DNA from: Arthrobacter sp. FW305-BF8
GTDB taxonomy: Bacteria > Actinomycetota > Actinomycetes > Actinomycetales > Micrococcaceae
Assembly (NCBI RefSeq): GCF_021789315.1
Contig: NZ_CP084561.1
Coordinates: forward strand, 2,976,001 to 3,040,000
Reading direction: 5' to 3'
Length of the DNA: 64,000 nucleotides
The translations under genes were made by a program, and so were the position numbers. How positions within the stretch are numbered: position 1 is the first letter of the stretch; each line of letters begins with the position of its first letter. Under the pieces are notes generated by a model. The model was not told where the DNA came from, did no database searches, and saw only the letters and a list, made by a program, of their open reading frames with translations. Positions 1-7,171 of the stretch are shown piece by piece.

Positions 1-613
1 CCACAAAGCTCCGGATCAGTCGCAGGTCCTCCACTGTGGCGTCGGCATCGGGAGCCATCTCGACAAGTCCGGATTCCATGGCATGGCCAAGGAAGTCCGG
101 ATTCAGCTCCTCCAGAACCTTGGCGAGCAGCTGCCGTGAATACGTGCGGCGGCATTCCAGACAGATCACCTGGTCGAAGCGTCCGTGAAGGTCCACCACG
201 TTGACGCTGCCGGCGTCCTCGTGGAGGCGGTCCACGTTCTGGGTAATGAGTCCGGTCAGGAGCCCACGCTGCTCCAGGACTGCGACGGCGGCGTGGCCGG
301 CGTTGGGGCTGGCTCGCCTCAGGTGGGACCAGCCGATGTGGTTGCGCGCCCAATAGCGCTGCCGGTTGGCCGCCTCAGCCACAAACTCCTGGTAAGTCAT
401 GGGTGAGCGCGGGGCCGAATCCGGTCCGCGGTAGTCCGGTATGCCGGAGTCGGTACTGAGCCCTGCCCCCGTCAGAAGTGCCAGGGGCAGCCCGGCCAGT
501 ACGTCACGGATCCCGCCCAATGCTTCGAGGTCGCCGGCCGACGACGCGGCGGCTGGAGCCGCAGGCAGACTGGCGAAGCCTGTCAGGCCGATGCCGGTCC
601 GCCGCTGGTCCAT
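1..613 (-). CDS. Sir2-family NAD-dependent protein deacylase (sirtuin), C-terminus cut by window edge
   Basis: The minus-strand frame opens at an ATG (613-611) and runs off the left edge, so about 204 residues are visible. Visible sirtuin motifs are the nucleotide-binding segment LTGAGLSTDSGIPDYRG, then TQNVDRLHEDAG and the catalytic-histidine segment LHGRFDQ. A CLEC pair follows and would be the first half of the structural zinc site. Sirtuins use NAD to remove acyl groups from lysines in cytosolic proteins; the actual substrate is unknown. The gene lies 16 bases beyond the peroxiredoxin stop on the same strand, so the two may be co-transcribed. I see no strong Shine-Dalgarno sequence. Family assignment is firm. 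Confidence 0.9.
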   Translation of the reverse strand, partial: MDQRRTGIGLTGFASLPAAPAAASSAGDLEALGGIRDVLAGLPLALLTGAGLSTDSGIPDYRGPDSAPRSPMTYQEFVAEAANRQRYWARNHIGWSHLRRASPNAGHAAVAVLEQRGLLTGLITQNVDRLHEDAGSVNVVDLHGRFDQVICLECRRTYSRQLLAKVLEELNPDFLGHAMESGLVEMAPDADATVEDLRLIRSFV

Positions 614-629
614 GGGCTGGCCCTAACGC

Positions 630-1133
630 CTAGCCCTGGGCCAGCTCTGCCAGGACCCGGCGGTATTCGGTGAGGTCACGGGCCTGGCCGCGCGGATTCA
701 CAACGACGTACCGGACCGTTCCGCCGGCGTCGATGATGAACGTTCCGCGCCTTGCCATTCCGCTTTCCTCATCGAACACGCCGTACTTTCCGGCAACGGC
801 GCCGTGCGGCCAGAAGTCTGCCAGCAGGCTGAATTCGTAGCCTTCCTGCTCGGCGTACGCCCGGAGGGCAAACTTGCTGTCCACCGAGACCGCCAGCACC
901 TCGGCGTCGGCATGTTCGAAGACTGCGAGGTTGTCCCTGATTTCGCACAGCTCGCCGGTGCAGATGCCCGAGAACGCGAAGGGGTAGAAAATAACCACCA
1001 CGTTGCGTCCGCGAAAATCGGCGAGCCGGACGGGCTCACCAAATTGGTTAACCAGGGTGAAGTCCGGCGCCTGCTGCCCTACTTCGGGCACTCCGGCGAG
1101 GTCCACCGTTGCGACGGCGGCCTGTCCGGTCAC
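630..1133 (-). CDS. AhpE-like peroxiredoxin with a second, PrxQ-type cysteine
   Basis: This 167-residue thioredoxin-fold peroxidase should reduce hydrogen and organic peroxides in the cytosol. The start is the GTG at 1133-1131, which overlaps the DUF3052 stop as GTGA and implies translational coupling. The active-site segment FYPFAFSGICTGELC places the peroxidatic cysteine at about residue 58. The overall sequence and the neighbourhood (DUF3052, aceE) match mycobacterial AhpE. A second cysteine follows five residues later (C63). That CxxxxC spacing is typical of the PrxQ/BCP group; AhpE as I recall it has a single cysteine here. The reductant cannot be told from sequence. Confidence 0.9.
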   Translation of the reverse strand: MTGQAAVATVDLAGVPEVGQQAPDFTLVNQFGEPVRLADFRGRNVVVIFYPFAFSGICTGELCEIRDNLAVFEHADAEVLAVSVDSKFALRAYAEQEGYEFSLLADFWPHGAVAGKYGVFDEESGMARRGTFIIDAGGTVRYVVVNPRGQARDLTEYRRVLAELAQG

Positions 1134-1549
1134 TTGTTCTTCCTGGTCACCAGTCGCGTGGCGCTCCAGTCCTTGGAAACGCCCGCGGACGTGGTGCAGT
1201 GCAGCCCTGCGGTAGGTGCCGCGTCCTGGATGTCCGACGGCGAAACATATCCGGCACGTCCGGACTTCGGCGTGAGGACCCACACCACGCCACCCTCGGT
1301 GAGCGTCGTGAGCGAGTCGACCAGCGTGTCCACGAGGTCCCCGTCGCCGTCCCGCCACCAGAAGATCACGGCGTCCACGACGTCGTGATCATCCTCATCC
1401 AGAAGCTCCGACCCGGTCAGATCCTCTATGTCATCACGCAAGTCGAGGTCGACGTCGTCGTCGTAACCGAACTCCTGAATCAGATCCCCGTCCTTGAAAC
1501 CCAATTTTTCCGCCACATTTACCGAAGTGGCGGCGTCGGCCTCGCTCAC
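1130..1549 (-). CDS. DUF3052 family protein
   Basis: This is a 139-residue acidic soluble protein of a conserved actinobacterial family with no established function. The start is the GTG at 1549-1547, chosen because AGGAGG lies just upstream; an in-frame start 15 codons earlier has no such site. The N-terminal half is rich in Asp (EFGYDDDVDLDLRDDIEDL) and the middle contains VDAVIFWWRDGDGDLVDTL. It sits between aceE (divergent) and the peroxiredoxin, overlapping the latter by four bases. The same trio occurs around aceE in mycobacteria, which hints at a shared role in central metabolism or redox balance, but that is inference. Confidence 0.85.
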   Translation of the reverse strand: MSEADAATSVNVAEKLGFKDGDLIQEFGYDDDVDLDLRDDIEDLTGSELLDEDDHDVVDAVIFWWRDGDGDLVDTLVDSLTTLTEGGVVWVLTPKSGRAGYVSPSDIQDAAPTAGLHCTTSAGVSKDWSATRLVTRKNK

Positions 1550-1917
1550 GTGTTCCTCCTGTGCATGGTGATTTCGATTACTCCAAGCCAACACCCTTTG
1601 GGCGTGTGCTTCAAGCTACGGGCGCCGCGGTGCGGCTTATTGTGCGTCACACAACAAGTATGACGGTCAAATAGGCCGGAGGGTTCAGGGGCGGCTACGC
1701 ATCCGCAAGCCGTCGGAGCTACAGTGACTGTTGACAACTATGCCTAGCGGGGCAACCGCCCCGGACAAATAGGCAGTCATACACACGAGATAAAACCCTG
1801 CCCGGCGCACATGACCGGGCTGTTGTAACCGATACGACGCACACGACGCGTTCACGCCGGGCAGCTACCCTGCCGGACCTGAGTGCGCCGCTGAATGCGC
1901 GCAAAGAGAGGTTGGAC
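1550..1917. other. Divergent intergenic region DUF3052 / aceE
   Basis: This is 368 bases without a gene between two divergent units, so it must hold the promoters of both. The clearest element is a perfect palindrome TTGTG-CGTCA-CACAA at 1640-1654. It lies about 90-105 bases before the DUF3052 start, near plausible minus-strand promoter sequence. A TTGACA occurs at 1731-1736 on the plus strand but has no good -10 at normal spacing. I could not place the aceE promoter with confidence. Confidence 0.5.
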
Positions 1918-4659
1918 GTGGCTGCAGGAGAAGATACCTCCCATATCCTCAGCGGGTTGACTAACCAGCTGCCTGATCGTGATCCGGAAGAGACCGCCGA
2001 GTGGGTTGAGTCCCTGGATGCGCTGATCAGGGAACAGGGCACGGAGCGTGCCCAATACATCATGCGCAGTCTCCTGCAGCGTGCCGGGGCGCAGAGCGTC
2101 GGGGTTCCGATGGTGACCACCACGGACTATGTGAACACGATCCCGGTGGACCAGGAAGCGCAGTTCCCGGGCAACGAGGAGTACGAGCGCCGGTACCGGG
2201 CGTACATGCGCTGGAACGCCGCGGTGATGGTGCACCGGGCGCAGCGGCCCGAGATCGGGGTGGGCGGGCACATCTCCACCTACGCCGGCGCCGCGACCCT
2301 GTATGAGGTCGGGTTCAACCACTTCTTCCGCGGCAAGGACCACCCCGGCGGCGGGGACCAGGTGTTCTTCCAGGGCCACGCGTCCCCGGGCATGTACGCC
2401 CGGGCGTTCATGGAAGGCCGCCTCTCCGAGGAGGACCTGGACGGGTTCCGGCAGGAAAAGTCCAAGGAAGGCCACGCCCTCTCCTCCTACCCGCACCCGC
2501 GGCTGATGCCGCACTTCTGGGAGTTCCCGACCGTGTCGATGGGCATCGGCCCGATGAACGCGATCTACCAGGCCCAGTCCAACCGGTACCTGCACAACCG
2601 GGGCCTGAAAGACACCGCGGACCAGCAGGTCTGGGCGTTCCTGGGCGACGGCGAAATGGACGAGCCCGAGTCCCGCGGCCTGCTCCAGCTCGCCGCAAAC
2701 GAGAACCTGGACAACCTGAACTTCGTGATCAACTGCAACCTCCAGCGCCTGGACGGCCCGGTGCGCGGCAACGGCAAGATCATGCAGGAACTCGAGGCGT
2801 TCTTCCGCGGCGCGGGCTGGAACGTGATCAAGGTCGTCTGGGGCCGGGAATGGGATGACCTGCTCACCCGCGACGCCGACGGGTCGCTGGTGAAGATCAT
2901 GAACGAAACCCCCGACGGGGACTACCAGACCTACAAGGCCGAATCCGGCGGGTTCGTCCGCGAACACTTCTTCGGCAAAACCCCGCAGACCAAGGACCTC
3001 GTCGCCGACCTCTCCGACGACGAGATCTGGAACCTCAAACGCGGCGGCCACGACTACCGCAAGGTCTACGCCGCGTACAAGGCCGCGACCGAATTCAAGG
3101 GCAAACCCACCGTGATCCTGGCCAAAACGGTCAAGGGCTACGGCCTGGGCCCGCACTTCGAAGGCCGCAACGCCACCCACCAGATGAAAAAACTCACCCT
3201 GGACGACCTGAAGAAGTTCCGCGACCACCTGCGGATCCCGGTCACGGATGAGCAGCTGGAGAAGGACCCCTACCGGCCGCCGTACTTCCACCCGGGCACG
3301 GACGCACCGGAAATCAAGTACCTGCTCGAGCGCCGCGCCGCCCTCGGCGGTTCCGTTCCGGAACGGCGCTCAAAGCACGCGGACATCGAGCTGCCCGAGG
3401 CGAAGACCTACGAGGTGGCCAAGCGCGGTTCGGGCAAGCAGCAGGCCGCCACCACCATGGCCTTCGTCCGCCTGCTCAAGGACCTGATGCGGGATAAAAA
3501 CTTCGGCAAGCACATCGCGCCGATCATCCCGGATGAGGCCCGCACGTTCGGCATGGACGCGTTCTTCCCGACCGCGAAAATCTACAACCCCAAGGGCCAG
3601 AACTACCTGTCCGTGGACCGGGACCTCGTCCTGGCCTACAAGGAATCCGCCCAGGGCCAGCTGATCCACCCCGGCATCAACGAAGCCGGCGCCGTGGCAG
3701 CCTTCACCGCCGCCGGCACCGCCTACGCCACCCACGGCGTGCCCCTGGTCCCGGTCTACGTGTTCTACTCCATGTTCGGCTTCCAGCGCACCGGCGACGC
3801 CTTCTGGGCCGCCGCCGACCAGATGACCCGCGGGTTCATCATCGGCGCCACCGCCGGACGGACCACCCTCACCGGCGAAGGCCTCCAGCACGCCGACGGA
3901 CACTCCCCGCTGCTGGCCTCCACCAACCCCGCCGTGGTCACCTACGACCCAGCCTACGGCTACGAAATGGGCCACATCGTCCGCGGCGGCCTCGAACGCA
4001 TGTACGGGCACGACTCGACCGACCGTAACCTGATGTACTACCTCACGGTCTACAACGAACCGATCGTCCAGCCCGCGGAACCGGAGAACCTCGACGTCGA
4101 AGGTGTCCTCAAGGGCATCTACAAGCTCGCGGCCTCCACCACCGAAGGCCCCAAGAGCCAGATCCTCGCCTCCGGCGTCTCCGTCCCTTGGGCCCTCGAA
4201 GCCCAGCGGATCCTCGCCGAAGACTGGGGCGTCTCCGCCGACGTCTGGTCCGTCACCTCCTGGAACGAACTGCGCCGCGACGGCCTCGCCGCCGAGGAGG
4301 AGGCCTTCCTCAACCCCGGCAAGGACGCCCGCCAGCCGTTCGTCACCAAGCAGCTCGAAGGCGCCCAGGGCCCCGTCGTGGCCGTCTCGGACTACATGAA
4401 AGCCGTCCCGGACCAGATCCGGCAGTTCATCCCGAACGAGTTCGCCACCCTCGGCGCCGACGGCTTCGGCTTCTCCGACACCCGCGCGGCCGCCCGCCGC
4501 TTCTTCAAGAACGACATCCACTCCGTCGTTGTGAAGACCCTGCAGCTGCTCGCGGCCAAGGGCGAGGTTGACGGACAGGCACCCGCGCAGGCGATCGAGA
4601 AGTACCGCCTGCTCAACGTGAATGCGGGCACCACGGGCAACGCCGGAGGCGAATCCTAA
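1918..4659 (+). CDS. aceE: Pyruvate dehydrogenase E1 component, homodimeric type
   Basis: This 913-residue enzyme carries out thiamine-diphosphate-dependent decarboxylation of pyruvate and acetylation of the E2 lipoyl group, feeding acetyl-CoA into the TCA cycle and the adjacent fatty-acid genes. The thiamine-diphosphate motif GDGEMDEPESRG is near residue 242 and ends in the conserved NLQRLDGPVRGN region. Length matches the single-chain AceE class rather than the alpha/beta type. AGAGAGG ends at 1911, which suits the GTG at 1918 (six-base spacing); an in-frame TTG at 1912 abuts it and is less likely. A strong terminator follows at 4762-4800, so it is probably monocistronic. Confidence 0.97.
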   Translation: MAAGEDTSHILSGLTNQLPDRDPEETAEWVESLDALIREQGTERAQYIMRSLLQRAGAQSVGVPMVTTTDYVNTIPVDQEAQFPGNEEYERRYRAYMRWNAAVMVHRAQRPEIGVGGHISTYAGAATLYEVGFNHFFRGKDHPGGGDQVFFQGHASPGMYARAFMEGRLSEEDLDGFRQEKSKEGHALSSYPHPRLMPHFWEFPTVSMGIGPMNAIYQAQSNRYLHNRGLKDTADQQVWAFLGDGEMDEPESRGLLQLAANENLDNLNFVINCNLQRLDGPVRGNGKIMQELEAFFRGAGWNVIKVVWGREWDDLLTRDADGSLVKIMNETPDGDYQTYKAESGGFVREHFFGKTPQTKDLVADLSDDEIWNLKRGGHDYRKVYAAYKAATEFKGKPTVILAKTVKGYGLGPHFEGRNATHQMKKLTLDDLKKFRDHLRIPVTDEQLEKDPYRPPYFHPGTDAPEIKYLLERRAALGGSVPERRSKHADIELPEAKTYEVAKRGSGKQQAATTMAFVRLLKDLMRDKNFGKHIAPIIPDEARTFGMDAFFPTAKIYNPKGQNYLSVDRDLVLAYKESAQGQLIHPGINEAGAVAAFTAAGTAYATHGVPLVPVYVFYSMFGFQRTGDAFWAAADQMTRGFIIGATAGRTTLTGEGLQHADGHSPLLASTNPAVVTYDPAYGYEMGHIVRGGLERMYGHDSTDRNLMYYLTVYNEPIVQPAEPENLDVEGVLKGIYKLAASTTEGPKSQILASGVSVPWALEAQRILAEDWGVSADVWSVTSWNELRRDGLAAEEEAFLNPGKDARQPFVTKQLEGAQGPVVAVSDYMKAVPDQIRQFIPNEFATLGADGFGFSDTRAAARRFFKNDIHSVVVKTLQLLAAKGEVDGQAPAQAIEKYRLLNVNAGTTGNAGGES

Positions 4660-4761
4660 TCCCCACCGCGCGGGAGTTTTTGTCCAGATAATCCCCACCC
4701 GCACCCTCGCCTCGCAAGCTCGGCCAGGGAACCCTGCGGGCGTGGCCCCAGCCTAAAATGA

Positions 4762-4800
4762 ACGACGGCGGTCCCCACCCACGGTGGGGGCCGCCGTCGT
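4762..4800 (+). terminator. Rho-independent terminator after aceE
   Basis: Long GC-rich hairpin: the arm beginning ACGACGGCGGTCCCCACC pairs with GGTGGGGGCCGCCGTCGT with only a small loop, followed by CCGTTT. It lies about 100 bases after the aceE stop and separates it from fasR. Confidence 0.8.
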
Positions 4801-4832
4801 CCGTTTGGGGTGCTTCCCCAGCGCCGGAGGGG

Positions 4833-4848
4833 TTGTGATGCAGCACAA
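4833..4848. promoter_or_regulatory. Palindrome upstream of fasR (distal)
   Basis: TTGTG-ATGCAG-CACAA: perfect five-base arms around six bases. Its centre is about 22 bp (two helical turns) from the centre of the proximal palindrome at 4855-4871. A tandem operator pair is an inference. Confidence 0.45.
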
Positions 4849-4854
4849 GCGAAG

Positions 4855-4871
4855 TTGTAGCCTTTGCACAA
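4855..4871. promoter_or_regulatory. Candidate FasR-type operator upstream of fasR
   Basis: TTGTAGCCTTTGCACAA is a TTGT-n9-ACAA dyad that matches the dyad before fabD (6158-6174) at 13 of 17 positions with identical spacing. It ends 25 bases before the -10-like box of fasR, suggesting autoregulation. The binding protein is inferred, not shown. Confidence 0.55.
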
Positions 4872-4896
4872 AATGGAGCTTGTCCCGCAGGCACCG

Positions 4897-4908
4897 TATG
4901 CTCGGATT
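4897..4908 (+). promoter_or_regulatory. -10 box for a leaderless fasR transcript
   Basis: TATGCT lies exactly six bases before the fasR ATG, so transcription would start at or next to the start codon. No Shine-Dalgarno sequence precedes the ATG, which fits leaderless translation. Confidence 0.55.
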
Positions 4909-6153
4909 ATGCCCGAGCCGTCCCCTGCCCCTGCACCGCGCAAACCGTCCTCCCGCACCATGTCTCCGGAGAAGACGGAGACCCTGAAAAAGCTCAGGGC
5001 CAGCGTCGGCCAGTTGTCCACCACCACCATGCGCCAGCTGGAGAAATCGCTGCCGTGGTACAGCCGGCTCAGTTCGGACGAGCGCTCCGCGCTGGGACTC
5101 GTGGCGCAGAACGGCATCGCCGCATTCGTCACTTGGTACGAGCGCCCCAGTTCCCCGTCCTGGATTCTTTCCGACGTTTTCGGTACTGCCCCGACGGAAC
5201 TGACCCGGTCCATCAGCCTGCAGAAGGCGCTTCAGCTCATCCGGATCGTCGTGGAAGTGGTGGAGGACCAGGTCCCGGTAATCGCTCCCGAAGCGGACCA
5301 GCCCTCCCTTCGCGAAGCAGTCCTCCGGTACTCGCGCGAAGTGGCATTTGCCGCCGCCGACGTGTACGCCCGGGCCGCGGAATCCAGGGGATCCTGGGAC
5401 ACGCGGCTCGAAGCCCTGATCGTGGACGCCATCCTGCGCGGCGAAAACACCGACGCGCTGCGTTCCAGGATCGCCGCGCTCGGCTGGAAAGCACAGGAAC
5501 GCTTCACCGTGATGGTGGGAAACTCGCCGTCGGAACCCAGCGCCAGCTACGTGAGCGAACTGCGGCGCATGGCGGGCCGGTACGCGGAGGATGCCCTCGT
5601 GGGGATCCAGGGCGACCGCCTCATCCTGATCCTGGGCGGCGTGCACGACCGGGAGACCGCGTATGTGAAGCTCAGCGAGATGTTCGCGCCCGGTCCGGTG
5701 GTTTACGGCGCGGAGGCCAGCTCCCTGCTCGAAGCCAGCGGCTCTGCGCAGTCAGCCTTCGCCGGGCTCACCGCCGCCCGGGCGTGGCCTGCCGCCCCGC
5801 GCCCGGTGGCAGCCGACGATCTCCTGCCGGAACGGGTCATTTCCGGGGATGATGCTGCCCGGCGGTCCCTGGTGAAGAACATTTACCGGCCGCTCCTCGC
5901 GGCGTCGAATGGGCTGGTGGAAACGCTCGGCACCTATCTGGAGCTGGGGCATTCACTCGAGGCGACAGCGCGTGAACTCTTCGTCCACGCCAACACCGTG
6001 CGGTACCGGCTCAAGCGGGTTTGTGACGTGACAGGCTGGGATCCGCTGCTCCCCCGGGAAGCTTTCGTGCTGCAGGCAGCCCTTGTGGTGGGGCGGCTTT
6101 CCACTCCCCCGAAGCCCGCCGTCGAGCGTGTTGCCGTGCGGAACACGAACTGA
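4909..6153 (+). CDS. fasR: PucR/CdaR-family transcriptional regulator of fatty-acid synthesis (FasR type)
   Basis: This 414-residue cytosolic regulator has its DNA-binding domain at the C-terminus: SLEATARELFVHANTVRYRL is the PucR-type helix-turn-helix. The long N-terminal part looks like the uncharacterised sensory region of the family. It stands directly before fabD-fabH-acpP-fabF, the position of Streptomyces FasR, a known activator of that operon; Mycobacterium has a homologue in the same place after aceE. The ATG at 4909 was chosen because a -10 box lies six bases upstream; an earlier in-frame ATG at 4864 would overlap the upstream palindrome. Likely autoregulated. Confidence 0.88.
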   Translation: MPEPSPAPAPRKPSSRTMSPEKTETLKKLRASVGQLSTTTMRQLEKSLPWYSRLSSDERSALGLVAQNGIAAFVTWYERPSSPSWILSDVFGTAPTELTRSISLQKALQLIRIVVEVVEDQVPVIAPEADQPSLREAVLRYSREVAFAAADVYARAAESRGSWDTRLEALIVDAILRGENTDALRSRIAALGWKAQERFTVMVGNSPSEPSASYVSELRRMAGRYAEDALVGIQGDRLILILGGVHDRETAYVKLSEMFAPGPVVYGAEASSLLEASGSAQSAFAGLTAARAWPAAPRPVAADDLLPERVISGDDAARRSLVKNIYRPLLAASNGLVETLGTYLELGHSLEATARELFVHANTVRYRLKRVCDVTGWDPLLPREAFVLQAALVVGRLSTPPKPAVERVAVRNTN

Positions 6154-6157
6154 ACCG

Positions 6158-6174
6158 TTGTAGACTTCCTACAA
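6158..6174. promoter_or_regulatory. Candidate FasR-type operator and promoter of the fab operon
   Basis: TTGTAG-ACTTC-CTACAA is a perfect palindrome (six-base arms, five-base spacer) five bases after the fasR stop. Its right half overlaps TACAAT, a near-consensus -10, with no recognisable -35, as expected for a factor-dependent promoter. It matches the fasR-upstream dyad. Confidence 0.6.
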
Positions 6175-6189
6175 TCTGACCCCGTGAGG

Positions 6190-6209
6190 TTGGTGTACGC
6201 AAACACCAA
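6190..6209. promoter_or_regulatory. Second inverted repeat before fabD
   Basis: TTGGTGT-ACGCAA-ACACCAA has perfect seven-base arms. It lies 15 bases after the first palindrome and 32 bases before the fabD start. It would be in the transcribed leader if TACAAT is the -10, so it could be an operator or an RNA hairpin. Confidence 0.5.
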
Positions 6210-6241
6210 TGAATCACCCGGTAATTTGGAAAGCTGGATAC

Positions 6242-7171
6242 GTGCTTGCAATCGTCTGCCCTGGACAGGGCTCACAGACCCCCGGTTTCCTGGCCCCGTG
6301 GCTGGAACTGCCTTCCGTAGCAGGCCATCTGGCCTCCCTGAGCGAAATTGCAGGCATCGACCTCACGGCGCACGGGACCACCTCTGACGAGGAAACCATC
6401 AAGGACACTGCCGTCGCGCAGCCGCTGATCGTGGCGGCCGGACTGGTGGCCGCCAAGTCGCTGTTCGACGTCGAACTCAGCACGCTGCCGGTCATCCTGG
6501 CCGGACACTCGGTGGGCGAGATCACGGCGTCCGCACTGGCCGGCGTGCTCACCGAAAAGGAAGCCATGACGTTTGTGCGCGAACGCGCCAACAGCATGGC
6601 CGCAGCCGCTGCCGTTACCCCCACCGGCATGAGCGCCGTGGTGGGTGGCGACCCCGCCGAGGTCCTCGCCGCCATTGAGGCCGCCGGCGCGACGCCCGCA
6701 AACGTCAACGGCGCGGGCCAGACCGTCGCCGCGGGCACCTTCGAACAGCTCAAGGCCCTGGCCGAGAATCCGCCCGCCAAGGCGCGCGTGATTCCGCTGA
6801 AGGTCGCCGGCGCATTCCACACCTCGCACATGGCTCCCGCGGTGAGCGCCCTCGAGGCGCTCCGCCCGGAACTGCAGCCGCAGGCACCTGCCGTGCCGCT
6901 GCTGTCCAACTTCGACGGCCAGGAGGTCACCGCGGGCAACGCCGCCGTCGACAGCCTGATCGCCCAGGTCTCGCGCCCGGTCCGCTGGGACCTGTGCATG
7001 GAGACCCTCGTGAACCGCGGTGTCACCGGCGTGATCGAACTCGCTCCGGCGGGCACCCTGGCCGGACTGGCAAAGCGGGGCATGCCGGGGGTCAAGACCG
7101 TTGCTGTCAAAACGCCGGACGACCTGTCCGCGGCCCTTGCACTCTTCGCAGAACTGGAAGGACAGGCATGA
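6242..7171 (+). CDS. fabD: Malonyl-CoA:ACP transacylase
   Basis: This enzyme moves malonyl groups from CoA to acyl carrier protein, making the extender unit of type II fatty-acid synthesis. It has 309 residues, normal for the family. The N-terminal motif is PGQGSQTPGF; the nucleophile is Ser90 in GHSVGE and the catalytic histidine is about H196 in FHTSHM. The start is the GTG at 6242 with GGAAAG seven bases upstream; it gives the family-typical N-terminus (M)LAIVCPGQGSQ. First gene of the fabD-fabH-acpP-fabF operon; its stop overlaps the fabH start (ATGA). Confidence 0.96.
   Translation: MLAIVCPGQGSQTPGFLAPWLELPSVAGHLASLSEIAGIDLTAHGTTSDEETIKDTAVAQPLIVAAGLVAAKSLFDVELSTLPVILAGHSVGEITASALAGVLTEKEAMTFVRERANSMAAAAAVTPTGMSAVVGGDPAEVLAAIEAAGATPANVNGAGQTVAAGTFEQLKALAENPPAKARVIPLKVAGAFHTSHMAPAVSALEALRPELQPQAPAVPLLSNFDGQEVTAGNAAVDSLIAQVSRPVRWDLCMETLVNRGVTGVIELAPAGTLAGLAKRGMPGVKTVAVKTPDDLSAALALFAELEGQA

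Noticed and set aside
1731..1736. TTGACA as the aceE -35
   Set aside because: No acceptable -10 at 16-19 bases and it lies about 180 bases from the start codon.
1852..4704. Two large minus-strand frames opposite aceE
   Set aside because: Low-complexity antisense products; aceE is unambiguous on the plus strand.
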